From an uncultured bacterium (GTDB lineage Bacteria > Verrucomicrobiota > Kiritimatiellia > RFP12 > UBA1067): a stretch of DNA of 42,514 bases. This document shows, one piece after another, positions 21,678-30,375 of the stretch. How positions within the stretch are numbered: the first letter of the stretch is position 1; the number at the start of each line of letters is the position of its first letter. The stretch covers positions 1-42,514 of the forward strand of contig CACWIW010000031.1 of NCBI GenBank assembly GCA_902761035.1, read 5' to 3'. Under the pieces are notes generated by a model, which searched no databases, was not told where the DNA came from, and was given only the letters and a program-made list of their open reading frames with translations. The position numbers were made by a program, and so were the translations under genes.

Positions 21678-23212
21678 TGCCGCTTCCAGAAATCGAGCCA
21701 GGCCGAAATGAAAGCCTCGCGCGTCTCGTCGTCAAACACCGCAGCCGTGGCCCCGTACATGGAACGCGTGCGCACAAGCGCCTCGACATACTTCGCGCGC
21801 AGGCGCTCAAACGGGCGATATGGCAGTTTCGGCGCGCCCACTTCAAGGAAATAGGCCATCGACCATGCAATGCGGTACTTCGCGGCTATCTCCTCCTGCG
21901 TACCGTCGTAGAACTCCAAATAATCCATCTCCAGGACGGCTGGGATGTTCTGCGCCAGTTCGGCAGCGTACTCATGCACGTATGCCGCCGCCTGCACGTC
22001 GCGGTCGAACACAATCTCGCCATTCCGGTCGAAATGCGAATACTCGAAGAGCTTGGCATGGCCCTCGTTGAACCACGGGGAACTTTCGATCATCGACCCC
22101 GCGTATGCCAGGTACTGGTGAAACGCCTCGTGCCAGACTGTGTGGATCAGCTGCTCCGCGCCGCCTTCAGGATGATAGAGCACGAGTTCGCGATGCGTCG
22201 GACTCCAGAGCGCAGCGGTCCATTTGTGCTGCACGCCTACGTAGGCGAGATACTCCTCCTTGCTGCGGAACACGCGCACGACCGCTGTCTGGTTCGTTGC
22301 CGAAAGCGCACTCGGCACGCACTGCGCGTATGCGCGGCGCAGACGTGGCAGGTCGTTCGTAAGCGTCGGGATGAAGGTGCTGCGGACGACTGGATCGACG
22401 TCGTCTACGATCAGGACGTCTTCGGCCGACGTGGAATGCCAGTCGTCGTAGTTCACCACGTTGCCGCGAACGTCCCTCCACAGCAGCTCACCTTCTTCCG
22501 CCTCCTCGGGCGGAAGCTTGTCGGCGGCCGGCTCGGTCCGCGAACGCGCAGGCGGCACGGATATCTCGTCGAGAAAAGCCTCGTCGAACCAAGACTGCAC
22601 CTCGTTCATGTCGGCACCAGGTGCCGCGATGAGGGAGGCTAGGTACCAGTCAGAAACCTCATTCCGCTCGGGAGTACGCGGACGGAACGCGCAGATGAGC
22701 GCATGGTCGTTCGTAGAGGAATAGTACACAATGTCCATCAGGTTCTGCCGCTGCGAACGGCGCGGCTTCACAGGCGACAGCACGTCGACCGGGGCGATGG
22801 CCTGCACCGCCTCGTTACGCTGTTCCAGTCGCTTGGGGTCTATGGTCCGCCGCTTCAGCGCGTCGTAGAATGCGCGCCGCGTACTCACTGTGCCGGGTGC
22901 GTCCATGGGCGGCTGGGCGAAGAGACGGGCGATCTGCAGCTGGTTGCCCTCATAGTCAACCCACCTGCCGCGCAGCGTGGCAGATACCCAGAGGTCGAAT
23001 ACGTCAAAACGATCCTCAAGCCTGCTCTTGCCGGTCGTGGAGGTGACGAGATACCCTTCCGCCTTTGGAAGAGTAAAGGGTCGCGCCTCCGAGCGGGCAA
23101 GCCCCGGAAGAGAGATTCCAAGATCAGGACGCCATACAGGATCCGTGAACCTGGGCGCCGCCTCAACCGTCAGCCCTAACAAGGCTGCCGCGATATACAC
23201 TTTCGAACGCAT
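21674..23212 (-). CDS. Exported gluzincin-type zinc metallopeptidase
   Basis: 512 residues with a signal peptide (MRSKVYIAAALLGLTVEA). The N-terminal 220 residues contain no family I recognise. Near residue 360 lies HTVWHEAFHQYLAYAG, an HExxH zinc site, followed 20 residues later by WFNEGHAKLFE, whose Glu should be the third ligand (gluzincin pattern as in DUF1570/M1-like enzymes). Substrate unknown; action in the periplasm is inferred. The start overlaps the 3' end of the YihY gene by 50 nt, with GGGGAG about 11 nt before the ATG inside that gene, and the stop overlaps gluQ by 4 nt. Confidence 0.75.
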   Translation of the reverse strand: MRSKVYIAAALLGLTVEAAPRFTDPVWRPDLGISLPGLARSEARPFTLPKAEGYLVTSTTGKSRLEDRFDVFDLWVSATLRGRWVDYEGNQLQIARLFAQPPMDAPGTVSTRRAFYDALKRRTIDPKRLEQRNEAVQAIAPVDVLSPVKPRRSQRQNLMDIVYYSSTNDHALICAFRPRTPERNEVSDWYLASLIAAPGADMNEVQSWFDEAFLDEISVPPARSRTEPAADKLPPEEAEEGELLWRDVRGNVVNYDDWHSTSAEDVLIVDDVDPVVRSTFIPTLTNDLPRLRRAYAQCVPSALSATNQTAVVRVFRSKEEYLAYVGVQHKWTAALWSPTHRELVLYHPEGGAEQLIHTVWHEAFHQYLAYAGSMIESSPWFNEGHAKLFEYSHFDRNGEIVFDRDVQAAAYVHEYAAELAQNIPAVLEMDYLEFYDGTQEEIAAKYRIAWSMAYFLEVGAPKLPYRPFERLRAKYVEALVRTRSMYGATAAVFDDETREAFISAWLDFWKRQ

Positions 23213-24263
23213 AAGACATGCAACTCCCCAGCAGCACCAGCTGCCAGCTCATGTAAATCCAGGCTAGAAGTATAGGTACGGCCGCAAAGGAGCCGTACAT
23301 GGCGCTGGACCTGGAAATGCCAACGCCGAACGCCGTGCAGAGCTTCATCCAGCCGCCCACGAGCAACGCCGTAATGATGCCCGCTCTAAACGACGCACGG
23401 AAACTGATGCGCCTGTTCGGCATCATCTTCAAAAGCACGGCGAATGCCAGCGAAGCGAAGATAAGCGTGATGAAAAAGCCGAAAAGACGCGACGTGAGGA
23501 GGGTGACGAGGGAATCCCCGACCCAGCGCGTATAGCTCGTGGCACCAAGCGTCGCGTCCAATGCCGTCTTTATCAGGCGAAGAATAGGAAGTGACATCGC
23601 CAGAGAAAGGAAGGTAGGCAAGGCAATGACGATGAAAAGGTAGACTATAACCTTACGCCAGATTGGGCGTACCTTGTCGACGTGCCATACCTCGTTGACG
23701 GCTACCTCAACCTGCCCCAGCGTGGAGACCACCGTCCAGATCAGCATGGCAAAGCCGATCCAACCCAGCGTGGACAGGTCAACCTTGTCGATGCGGTCGA
23801 ACATCTCGTTCGCGAACTGGCGTCCCTTCTGGGCTAGGTCCTTTGATGCCTCCGCCTTGAAATTTTCAAGCTTTACCTTGTCGTCCACGACGGCCTGCGC
23901 GGCGGCATCCGCCTCGCGCGGGGCGGAGGCAGCTGCGGAGGCGGCATTCTTCTGGGCAGTCTCCACCTGCGTGATGAACGCATCGATGTGCTCGTTGATT
24001 TTCTCGCGTGCAAAGTTGCCCACGCCGCACGCCTTGGCACATACCATCAGCATGCAGACGACCGGAACGAAACCGAGGATAGAAAAGTAGGTGAGCCCCG
24101 CCGCGTGCAGGCCGCAACGGTGTTCGCTGAAACTCGATACGGTAGCCGACACGAACCGAACGACCTTCACGCCGACGCGCCGAAAGAACCCGGACGCGCC
24201 GAGATCGACGTCCCAGCACCCATCCTTGTAGAATGCAAAGGCACCTTTGAACTTGTTGATCAT
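23163..24263 (-). CDS. YihY/BrkB-family inner-membrane protein
   Basis: 366 residues with about six hydrophobic segments. Typical YihY features are SFSEHRCGLHAAGLTYFSILGFVPV (first TM), IWTVVSTLGQVEVAVNEVWHVDKVRP, and the final TM pair around AVPILLAWIYMSWQLVLLGS. A roughly 80-residue Ala/Lys-rich insert (AQKNAASAAASAPREADAAA) between TM1 and TM2 is longer than usual and probably forms a periplasmic coiled coil. The family's role is unsettled (once called RNase BN, now seen as membrane transporter-like). AGGAG lies 12 nt before ATG; promoter box at 24290-24295. First gene of the operon with the peptidase and gluQ. Confidence 0.87.
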   Translation of the reverse strand: MINKFKGAFAFYKDGCWDVDLGASGFFRRVGVKVVRFVSATVSSFSEHRCGLHAAGLTYFSILGFVPVVCMLMVCAKACGVGNFAREKINEHIDAFITQVETAQKNAASAAASAPREADAAAQAVVDDKVKLENFKAEASKDLAQKGRQFANEMFDRIDKVDLSTLGWIGFAMLIWTVVSTLGQVEVAVNEVWHVDKVRPIWRKVIVYLFIVIALPTFLSLAMSLPILRLIKTALDATLGATSYTRWVGDSLVTLLTSRLFGFFITLIFASLAFAVLLKMMPNRRISFRASFRAGIITALLVGGWMKLCTAFGVGISRSSAMYGSFAAVPILLAWIYMSWQLVLLGSCMSYAFESVYRGSLVRADG

Positions 24264-24289
24264 GGATGATGATTTCTCCTAGCGCGCAC

Positions 24290-24322
24290 AGTATACCAAA
24301 AAAACCTCGGCTATGGTATACT
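24290..24322. promoter_or_regulatory. Mirror-image divergent extended -10 promoters (YihY operon and apbE)
   Basis: agtatacca (24290-24298) and tggtatact (24314-24322) are a perfect 9-bp inverted repeat. The minus copy TGGTATACT serves the YihY gene (about 20-nt leader). The plus copy TATGGTATACT ends 7 nt before ATG 24330, so apbE should be leaderless. No -35 hexamer is seen on either side. Confidence 0.75.
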
Positions 24323-24329
24323 ATCCGCC

Positions 24330-25292
24330 ATGCGTTTTTGCCGCCTTATCGTTACCATTGCCATCGGCGCGCTCGCCGTCGGCGTGCCACTTCTGCTCGC
24401 GCGCTCCAACACGAGGACGACGCCGCGCCGCGTCGAATGGCCAGTCATGGGCACCGTCGCTGGCCTCACGTTCCGCGGCGGAGAAGCGTCGGCGCATGAT
24501 GCCGTCCGAGAATCGGTGCAGCAGACCTACGTGCGCCTGAACGCGCTGCTCTCCGCCTGGGATCCCGATTCCGAACTGTGCCGCCTCGCTCGCGCGGGCG
24601 ATACAAACGCCTTTGCTCACGCCTCGGCAGAGGTGCGTCCCTGCTATCAGGCGGCGCTCGACCTCGCGGCGGCGTCCGGCAACGCCTTTAACCCGCGCGT
24701 CGGCGCGCGGCTGCGCGAACTCGGGTTCAGCCACGGACAACCCTTCTGCGACTTCGACCTCGGCGCGATCGCCAAGGGCTTCGCCGTGGATGCCGCCGTA
24801 CGCGCGCTCCCCTCCAACCTCCCCTTCGACGGACTGCTCGTGGACCTCGGCGGCAACCTCCGCGCCGTACGCGGTAGCTGGCGCACTGGCGTGCGCAATC
24901 CGTTCGGCGACGGACTCGCCGCCGCGCTCGTCCTCGCCGATGGCGAATCGGTCGCGACAAGCGGCAACTACGAGCGGTTCGTCGAACGCGACGGCAAGCG
25001 GTATTCGCACATCCTAGACGGACGCACCGGCGACCCCGTCACGGGCGTCGCGGGCGTGACGGTGGTCACTCCGCCCGCGCTCGGCGCGACGCTCGCGGAC
25101 GGACTCTCCACCACGCTGTTCGTGCTCGGTCCAAATGAGGGAGTTCGTTTCCTGCGCGAATACGCAGAAACATACGGCACCGCGCAGGTTCTCTGGATTC
25201 CCGATACGCCGGCGAATCCCGAAATCCTCGCGACGCCCGAAATGGCCGCGCGTCTAGCCGACGCAGCCTTCCCGGTCCGCGTGGTGCGCTAG
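24330..25292 (+). CDS. apbE: ApbE-like FAD:protein FMN transferase
   Basis: 320 residues. Transfers FMN from FAD onto Thr of partner flavoproteins (RnfG/NqrC type) outside the membrane. An N-terminal membrane anchor or signal (LIVTIAIGALAVGVPLLLA) has no lipobox Cys. Motifs: VMGTVAGLTF, LLSAWDPDSELCRL, FDLGAIAKGFAVDAA, LLVDLGGNLRAVRG, ATSGNYERF, YSHILDGRTGDPV, and the Mg2+-binding ALGATLADGLSTTLFVLG. All are typical, so it should be active. ATG 24330 lies 7 nt after TATACT, so the mRNA probably begins at the A of ATG. The 3' end overlaps the convergent thiM-like gene by 4 nt. No Rnf/Nqr partner is in the window. Confidence 0.92.
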   Translation: MRFCRLIVTIAIGALAVGVPLLLARSNTRTTPRRVEWPVMGTVAGLTFRGGEASAHDAVRESVQQTYVRLNALLSAWDPDSELCRLARAGDTNAFAHASAEVRPCYQAALDLAAASGNAFNPRVGARLRELGFSHGQPFCDFDLGAIAKGFAVDAAVRALPSNLPFDGLLVDLGGNLRAVRGSWRTGVRNPFGDGLAAALVLADGESVATSGNYERFVERDGKRYSHILDGRTGDPVTGVAGVTVVTPPALGATLADGLSTTLFVLGPNEGVRFLREYAETYGTAQVLWIPDTPANPEILATPEMAARLADAAFPVRVVR

Positions 25293-26200
25293 GCGCTCGC
25301 GACCGTGACCTTGCCGAGCTTCTGCACTTCGGCCGGCGTGAGCGCGGCGAGCGCGTCGATCAGCGCGACGGAAAACGACGCTGGCCCCTTTGCGACCTTC
25401 AGCGCCTTCTCGGTTGCGATGGCCATCACGATGGATGCGGCAAGAGCCGCCTCCCACCGCGCGCGCGTGCCGAGCGCGCCGAGGAACGCGGCGCAGAGCG
25501 CGCCCTGGATGCAGCCTTCGCCCGCGAAGCGCGGACGCGCCGCGTGCGGCATGGCCACCACGGGCGCGCCCTCGGCGGCCACATAGTCCGTATCACCCGC
25601 CACGAGCACCGCAGCGTGCGTCACGCCCGCGAGGCGCTGCGCGCCCTGCACGGCGTCCTCGCTCGGAATGAGCGACTCGCAGCCGCGTCCGCCCGTGGGT
25701 GCGCCGGCGAGGAACATGACTTCCGAGCCGTTGCCGCGGATCACGGCGGGGAAGCGGCGCATAAGCTCCTTTGTGGCGAACGTACGGAGCGGCAGCGCGC
25801 CGATGCCGGCCGGCACGAGCACCCACGGACGCGCCGCGCTGTTCGCGTGAGACACTGCGGCGCGCATCGACTCCGTCTGAGGCTTCGTCACCGACCCCAT
25901 GTTTACGAGAAGTCCGTCCGCCGTGCGCGCGAGCTGCGTAGCCTCGCCCATGTCCTCTACCACCACCGGCGAGGCACCCGCCGCGAACAGCGCGTTTGCC
26001 GCCTGCGTGGCGCCGGCGAGGCTCGCGAGACATTCAACCAAAGGATTCTTCGCGCGCAGCGTCTCCAACGCATCGGCCGTAGTTTGCAGTATAGACTCCG
26101 CTGTCACGCCCGTACGCATCTCGGGCGTCTTTTTCTTGCGAACGATCAGCTCATCTGGTGAGAAATCGTCGTCCTGCATCATCTCTTCGTTATCACTCAT
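25289..26200 (-). CDS. ThiM-like hydroxyethylthiazole kinase family protein
   Basis: 303 residues, ribokinase-fold. ThiM phosphorylates hydroxyethylthiazole in thiamine salvage. Matching blocks are AANALFAAGASPVV, LLVNMGSVTKPQTESM, VLVPAGIGALPLR (for LDPVGAGAT-R), VIRGNGSEVMFLAG and FAGEGCIQGALCAAFLGA (Cys region). Deviations: the normal HNITN motif after 'PLV' is ECLAS, and an acidic extension of about 35 residues (MSDNEEMMQDDDFSPDELIV) precedes the domain. The substrate may therefore differ. AGGAGG lies 5 nt before ATG; promoter at 26229-26257. Neighbours are not thiamine genes. Confidence 0.72.
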   Translation of the reverse strand: MSDNEEMMQDDDFSPDELIVRKKKTPEMRTGVTAESILQTTADALETLRAKNPLVECLASLAGATQAANALFAAGASPVVVEDMGEATQLARTADGLLVNMGSVTKPQTESMRAAVSHANSAARPWVLVPAGIGALPLRTFATKELMRRFPAVIRGNGSEVMFLAGAPTGGRGCESLIPSEDAVQGAQRLAGVTHAAVLVAGDTDYVAAEGAPVVAMPHAARPRFAGEGCIQGALCAAFLGALGTRARWEAALAASIVMAIATEKALKVAKGPASFSVALIDALAALTPAEVQKLGKVTVASA

Positions 26201-26228
26201 GGCAACCTCCTATTTAGGCGTCGCTGAT

Positions 26229-26257
26229 ATAATACGAAAAATCGGCGGCGGAGTAAA
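26229..26257 (-). promoter_or_regulatory. Promoter of the ThiM-like gene
   Basis: -35 TTTACT (26257-26252), 17-nt spacer, -10 TATTAT (26234-26229). Confidence 0.6.
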
Positions 26258-26299
26258 CACAGAAATACAACCAAATTAAACTTGCGTAAAATTGCGCGT

Positions 26300-27364
26300 T
26301 CAGCGATACACCTCACCAGCCCACTCGTATGGCTCAGAATGCACGTCCCCGCGCGTCGTCTCGACCATGTACCTGAGTACCCGCCGCGCGTCGAACAGGC
26401 GTCGGTAGGCCGCGCGCCCGGCTGCCGCGACCTGGCGGCGCTCCTCGTCGTGGCGGTTGAACCATCCGATTCGGTCTGCCAGCTCCTCTGGCGTGTGGAA
26501 GTAAGCCGTTTCCTTGCCGGAGAAGAAATGCTGCATGTCGTTGCCGTCGTACTGGAACGTCAGCACGCCGTTAGCCATCAGGTGCGTGACGCGGTCGGAG
26601 GCATACCATTTCCAGCCCTCGAAGCGGTTGATGGAGAGCCCCATCTTCGAGGCGGCTATCGCCTCCTCGTAGGCGCGACCGACGACGAGCGGCGCCGCGT
26701 CCATGCCGAACAGACCGAAGCGCACGGAAGGGTCGAGCCGCGCGCGCAACTTGTCGAGCAGCTCGCGCCGCGCGTCCGCAAGCGCGGGACGTCCCGCGAA
26801 GAAGAGATCCCACCTGAACTCCGTCTTCGCGGAGTTGTCCTCCACCTCGTACGAGGGGTCGCTCGGATTCGGGAAGAATCCCACCACGTTGCGCCCCGTG
26901 GTCCACCGCTTCAGCACGTCGCCCGCAGTCGTCACGAAGATCGCGTCGCACGACTCCATGCGCCGCTCAATCTGCGCGCGGCAGTGCTCCGTCTCGACTG
27001 GGTCGCAGTTGATGTGGACGATCCGCACGCCGGGACACACCTTGCGCGCCGCCGCGAGCGTCTCGTTCGTCACGTAGTCGCAGTGCGAAATGAAGACGAA
27101 GTCCGGCTTCCAGTTCCGCACCGTCTTCACGAGCCGCGCGTTCATCATCTTCGCACCGACGTTCCGCATGAAGCCGAGCGGCGCGAGGAAACGCGTCACG
27201 TCGCGCTCCGAGAACGTGGCCATCTCCCACTCGTTGCGTATCGCCCCCGCCGCAAGGCGCATGTCGATCCCCGTGCGCCCGTTACCCCAGTGGCGCACGA
27301 GGAAGTTTCCGACGAAGAGGATGCGCGGAGGCTTCCCGTCGGCGGCAGTCGCTGTTTTTCTCAT
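26300..27364 (-). CDS. CgeB-like glycosyltransferase
   Basis: 354 residues, cytoplasmic, GT-B fold. RILFVGNFLVRHWGNGRTGI opens the N-domain; DFVFISHCDYVTNETL and IVHINCDPVE follow. The C-domain has WDLFFAGRPALADARRELL, LSINRFEGWKWYASDRVTHLMANG (with the E-x-x-x-x-x-S-D-R nucleotide-sugar region) and YFHTPEELADRI. This matches CgeB/'glycosyltransferase group 1-like' proteins of unknown acceptor. The start ATG 27364 is set by TATAAT ending 7 nt upstream (leaderless); a GTG two codons earlier would lie upstream of the predicted transcription start. Divergent from the TPR gene through a mirror-image promoter. Confidence 0.8.
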   Translation of the reverse strand: MRKTATAADGKPPRILFVGNFLVRHWGNGRTGIDMRLAAGAIRNEWEMATFSERDVTRFLAPLGFMRNVGAKMMNARLVKTVRNWKPDFVFISHCDYVTNETLAAARKVCPGVRIVHINCDPVETEHCRAQIERRMESCDAIFVTTAGDVLKRWTTGRNVVGFFPNPSDPSYEVEDNSAKTEFRWDLFFAGRPALADARRELLDKLRARLDPSVRFGLFGMDAAPLVVGRAYEEAIAASKMGLSINRFEGWKWYASDRVTHLMANGVLTFQYDGNDMQHFFSGKETAYFHTPEELADRIGWFNRHDEERRQVAAAGRAAYRRLFDARRVLRYMVETTRGDVHSEPYEWAGEVYR

Positions 27365-27371
27365 GCGCACG

Positions 27372-27412
27372 ATTATACCACAATTCCGCCGGGGACGGAA
27401 TTATGGTATAAT
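27372..27412. promoter_or_regulatory. Mirror-image divergent leaderless promoters (glycosyltransferase and TPR gene)
   Basis: A 17-bp inverted repeat with one mismatch: attataccacaattccg (27372-27388) and cggaattatggtataat (27396-27412), 7-nt centre. Each arm ends in TGGTATAAT, and each TATAAT ends exactly 7 nt from an ATG (27364 minus, 27420 plus). Confidence 0.85.
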
Positions 27413-27419
27413 TTACCGC

Positions 27420-29435
27420 ATGAAAAAATTGGCTCTTGCATTTCTATTCGCCGCTGCGGCCGCAGTCGCCGCCGATGAAAAACCGCTGCCCATCTGGCGC
27501 ATGCCCCAGCTCTGGCCGCGCCACATGCAGCTGCGCGGACAGCTGGCCGACGTTCTCAAGCGCGGCGACGCCGCCCGAATGGAGGAAATCTGCCGGGAGG
27601 CCCTGCGCGTTTTCCCCGGCGACGCCACCTGGCACTACAACCTCGCCTGTGCGGTCTCCCAGCTCGGAAAATCGGCCAATGCCCTCGACGAACTGGACAA
27701 AGCCATTGATTTCGGCTTCAGGAACGCAAAACTCATCGACAAGGACCCGGATTTCGCCCGCATTCGCGAAAATCCTCGTTTCGCCGAACTGGTCAAGAAG
27801 GCCAGCGACCTAGCGGGAAAGCCGGTTCTCGGCCGTCCCGAAACACGGTCTGCCAATGCACTGCCCAACGGGAAGCTCGTCCTGGACGACACAAACGTGA
27901 CATGGAACTTCGACATCGGCGTCTTTGAGGCGCACTTCCGCATCGCGGAGCCCGCCACGCCCATCGCCTCACAGGCAGGTGCGTTCGACAAGTCGGAGCC
28001 AAAATCCCCCGAGCTCCCCTACGTCAGGACCTGGATCTCCGACGGAACGGGGGCCAGCAATCTTGGTGACATCTACGTCAACCGGGACCATGGGCACTCC
28101 CCGCTAACCGTCGGCGACTTCCCCGGCATCGTCAGCGTCAAGTACTGCCCGGCCGCCCATGCCGCGCAACTCGACTTAGACCACCCCAATACGCTGTTCC
28201 CGAATTGCGCCGTGTTCGGAAACATCTCGCGCGCCCGCCTCGGCGGCGCCTTCTGGCGGTCGCTCGGACGCGCATCCATGACCGACTCCGGCCTCGCTAT
28301 GCGCATGCACCTTCTCTACCGCAACAACCAGTTCTGGGTGATGCCGGCGCACCATGACTTCGGAAAGAAGGATATCGGCGACGTTTTCCCCGGCATCGCG
28401 CCGTTCCAGTTCATCACAGTAGGATCGTCCTGGTCCGACCAGGGATTCCTCCGCGCAGCACTCGCCGCGTCCGCCAGTTTTCCGAAAGAGACGAAGCAAG
28501 CCATCATCCGCCAGCACCTGATGGGGCCCACGCTCCAATGGCTCATGCGCAGTGCGCAGAGGGGCGTGAAGACGGAGGACGACTACCTTTCGCCCAAGGC
28601 CCACCCCGCCGCCTTCCCAGGCTCGCGCCTCGACAGGGTACGGCTCGTCGAAAAGGCCCACGCGCTACGTCCAGAGCAGATTCCGCCCCTCGCTGCGCTT
28701 AACCTCATCAACTCGAAGATTCGCCCCCTGCGCTATCCCGTCCCGGTGCGTGACTTTCCGGACACATCCTCGGAAATCCTCTACAACACCCCAAGTGCCA
28801 TTTGCTTCGTCCTGCGCGCACCCGATGGCATCCGCAAGTTCCAGTTCCGCGCGCACGGGGAGGGAGCCTCGCGGACGGCCGCCACGGTCTTCACCTGGCG
28901 CGTGATGCATGGCGACGCCTCCGCCGTCAAGATCGCGGCGATTCCCGACGATGCCAACGCCACCCCCGAAAAGGGCTTCGTCCAGATCACCGTAGACCGG
29001 CGGAACATCAAGGAACGAATCGACGTGGCCTGTTTCGCGAAAGCGGACAGCACGGAATGGGGTGCGCCTTCCTTCATTTCCTTCTTCCCCATTCCGCAGG
29101 AGGCGCGCGTATACCGTCCGGACGGGAAAATCGCCTCAATCGACTATTCCAATCCCGAAGGCGTCTACTCCGACCCACTCGTGTCGCTTCCCCGCCACTG
29201 GAAAGACACCTATTCCTACGACGACACCGGTAAAATGCTCGGCTGGACACGCAGCTACAACGGACGGGACACCGCCTCGTTCACCGCCGCAGGCGACCGC
29301 ATCGTGGAGCGCAATGCCGATGGCACGCCCGCAAAAGCCGTGCACGTGAGGTACGTCCCCCGTTCGTCAAGCGACAAGCTCGAACCCCTCACGCTCTCGT
29401 ACCTCGACGACGGCGAACCCTTCGACGTCAAATGA
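27420..29435 (+). CDS. Exported protein with a short TPR region and a large unassigned C-terminal part
   Basis: 671 residues. The start ATG 27420 follows the TATAAT box by 7 nt and gives a signal peptide (MKKLALAFLFAAAAAVAADE); the open frame begins much earlier without support. Residues about 35-130 are TPR-like (MEEICREALRVFPGDATWHYNLACAVSQLG, ALDELDKAIDFGF, DPDFARIRENPRFAEL), ending in the 'DPDF..iR..prF..l' closing repeat common in Planctomycetes/Verrucomicrobia. The remainder (about 540 residues, beta-rich) shows no motif I recognise; its end includes HWKDTYSYDDTGKMLGWTRS. No RBS is visible, as expected for a leaderless mRNA. The stop overlaps the dus ATG (ATGA). Confidence 0.7.
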   Translation: MKKLALAFLFAAAAAVAADEKPLPIWRMPQLWPRHMQLRGQLADVLKRGDAARMEEICREALRVFPGDATWHYNLACAVSQLGKSANALDELDKAIDFGFRNAKLIDKDPDFARIRENPRFAELVKKASDLAGKPVLGRPETRSANALPNGKLVLDDTNVTWNFDIGVFEAHFRIAEPATPIASQAGAFDKSEPKSPELPYVRTWISDGTGASNLGDIYVNRDHGHSPLTVGDFPGIVSVKYCPAAHAAQLDLDHPNTLFPNCAVFGNISRARLGGAFWRSLGRASMTDSGLAMRMHLLYRNNQFWVMPAHHDFGKKDIGDVFPGIAPFQFITVGSSWSDQGFLRAALAASASFPKETKQAIIRQHLMGPTLQWLMRSAQRGVKTEDDYLSPKAHPAAFPGSRLDRVRLVEKAHALRPEQIPPLAALNLINSKIRPLRYPVPVRDFPDTSSEILYNTPSAICFVLRAPDGIRKFQFRAHGEGASRTAATVFTWRVMHGDASAVKIAAIPDDANATPEKGFVQITVDRRNIKERIDVACFAKADSTEWGAPSFISFFPIPQEARVYRPDGKIASIDYSNPEGVYSDPLVSLPRHWKDTYSYDDTGKMLGWTRSYNGRDTASFTAAGDRIVERNADGTPAKAVHVRYVPRSSSDKLEPLTLSYLDDGEPFDVK

Positions 29436-30370
29436 AACTCGTCCTCGCACCGCTCGCGGACTTCACGAACGCCGCCTTCCGCAAACTCGCCTACGAGCTC
29501 GGCGCCGACCTCACGTACACCGAGATGGTCAGCGCCGCGGCGCTCGCGCATGGGTCGTCCCCCACTCGACACCTCTTCGAAAAACTCCCCGGCGAGGGGC
29601 CCGTCGCCTGCCAGATATTCGGACACAACCCCGACGAACTCGCCTACGCCGCACGCGAAGCGACGGCGCTCAAGCGTTTCGTCGCCATCGACCTCAACGC
29701 CGGCTGCCCCATGCCGCGCATCCGGCACGAAGGCGACGGCGCGGCACTTGTGCCGCAGCCCCAGCTCGTCCACGACCTCCTCGTTGCCATCAAACGAGAG
29801 ACGGACCTCCCCGTCACGCTCAAAACGCGCCCGGGGCCGAGTCCTGACCGCGTGACGATGTTCGAGCTGCTCGACGCGGCCGAGACGGCGGGATGCGCGG
29901 GCTTAACCCTCCACGCCCGTTTCACATCTCAGATGCACGGCGGTCCCGTACATCTCGACCTCCTCGCGGAACTGGTCCAGCGCGCGCACATCCCCATTAC
30001 CGGCAACGGCGGCGTACACAATGAGGAAACTCTCAAGTCCATGCTGGAAACGGGCGTCGACGCCGTGATGCTCGGACGCGCCGCCATCACGAACCCCGCG
30101 CATTTCGCCGCGCTCAGGGGACTTCCCGCGCCGTCGCCTAAGGAACTGTACCTCCGGCACATCGGCTACCTACTCGATCTCCAGAAACAGCTCGCCCGCA
30201 ATTTCCCGGACGACCACGTACCGCAGCCGGACGGCTTCGTCTCCGTCGCCCTGCACCGGCACCTGTTCCACTACTTCCGCGGACTCCCCGGCGCCGCCGA
30301 AATCCGCCGCCGCCTCAACACCATCCGCACACTAGACGAAACCCTCGCCCTCGCCGAATCCTTCGCCTAA
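29432..30370 (+). CDS. tRNA-dihydrouridine synthase (Dus family)
   Basis: 312 residues. FMN enzyme reducing uridine to dihydrouridine in tRNA. LAPLADFTNAAFRKLAYELGADLTYTEMVSA is the classic N-terminal strand; QIFGHNPDEL, DLNAGCPMPRI (catalytic Cys), VTLKTRPG, LTLHARFTSQM and ITGNGGVHNEETLKSML follow in TIM-barrel order, with VDAVMLGRAAITNP for phosphate binding. The C-terminal helical domain is present. Which subfamily (A, B or C) is not clear. It is translationally coupled to the TPR gene by a 4-nt overlap. Confidence 0.9.
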   Translation: MKLVLAPLADFTNAAFRKLAYELGADLTYTEMVSAAALAHGSSPTRHLFEKLPGEGPVACQIFGHNPDELAYAAREATALKRFVAIDLNAGCPMPRIRHEGDGAALVPQPQLVHDLLVAIKRETDLPVTLKTRPGPSPDRVTMFELLDAAETAGCAGLTLHARFTSQMHGGPVHLDLLAELVQRAHIPITGNGGVHNEETLKSMLETGVDAVMLGRAAITNPAHFAALRGLPAPSPKELYLRHIGYLLDLQKQLARNFPDDHVPQPDGFVSVALHRHLFHYFRGLPGAAEIRRRLNTIRTLDETLALAESFA

Positions 30371-30375
30371 CCCCA

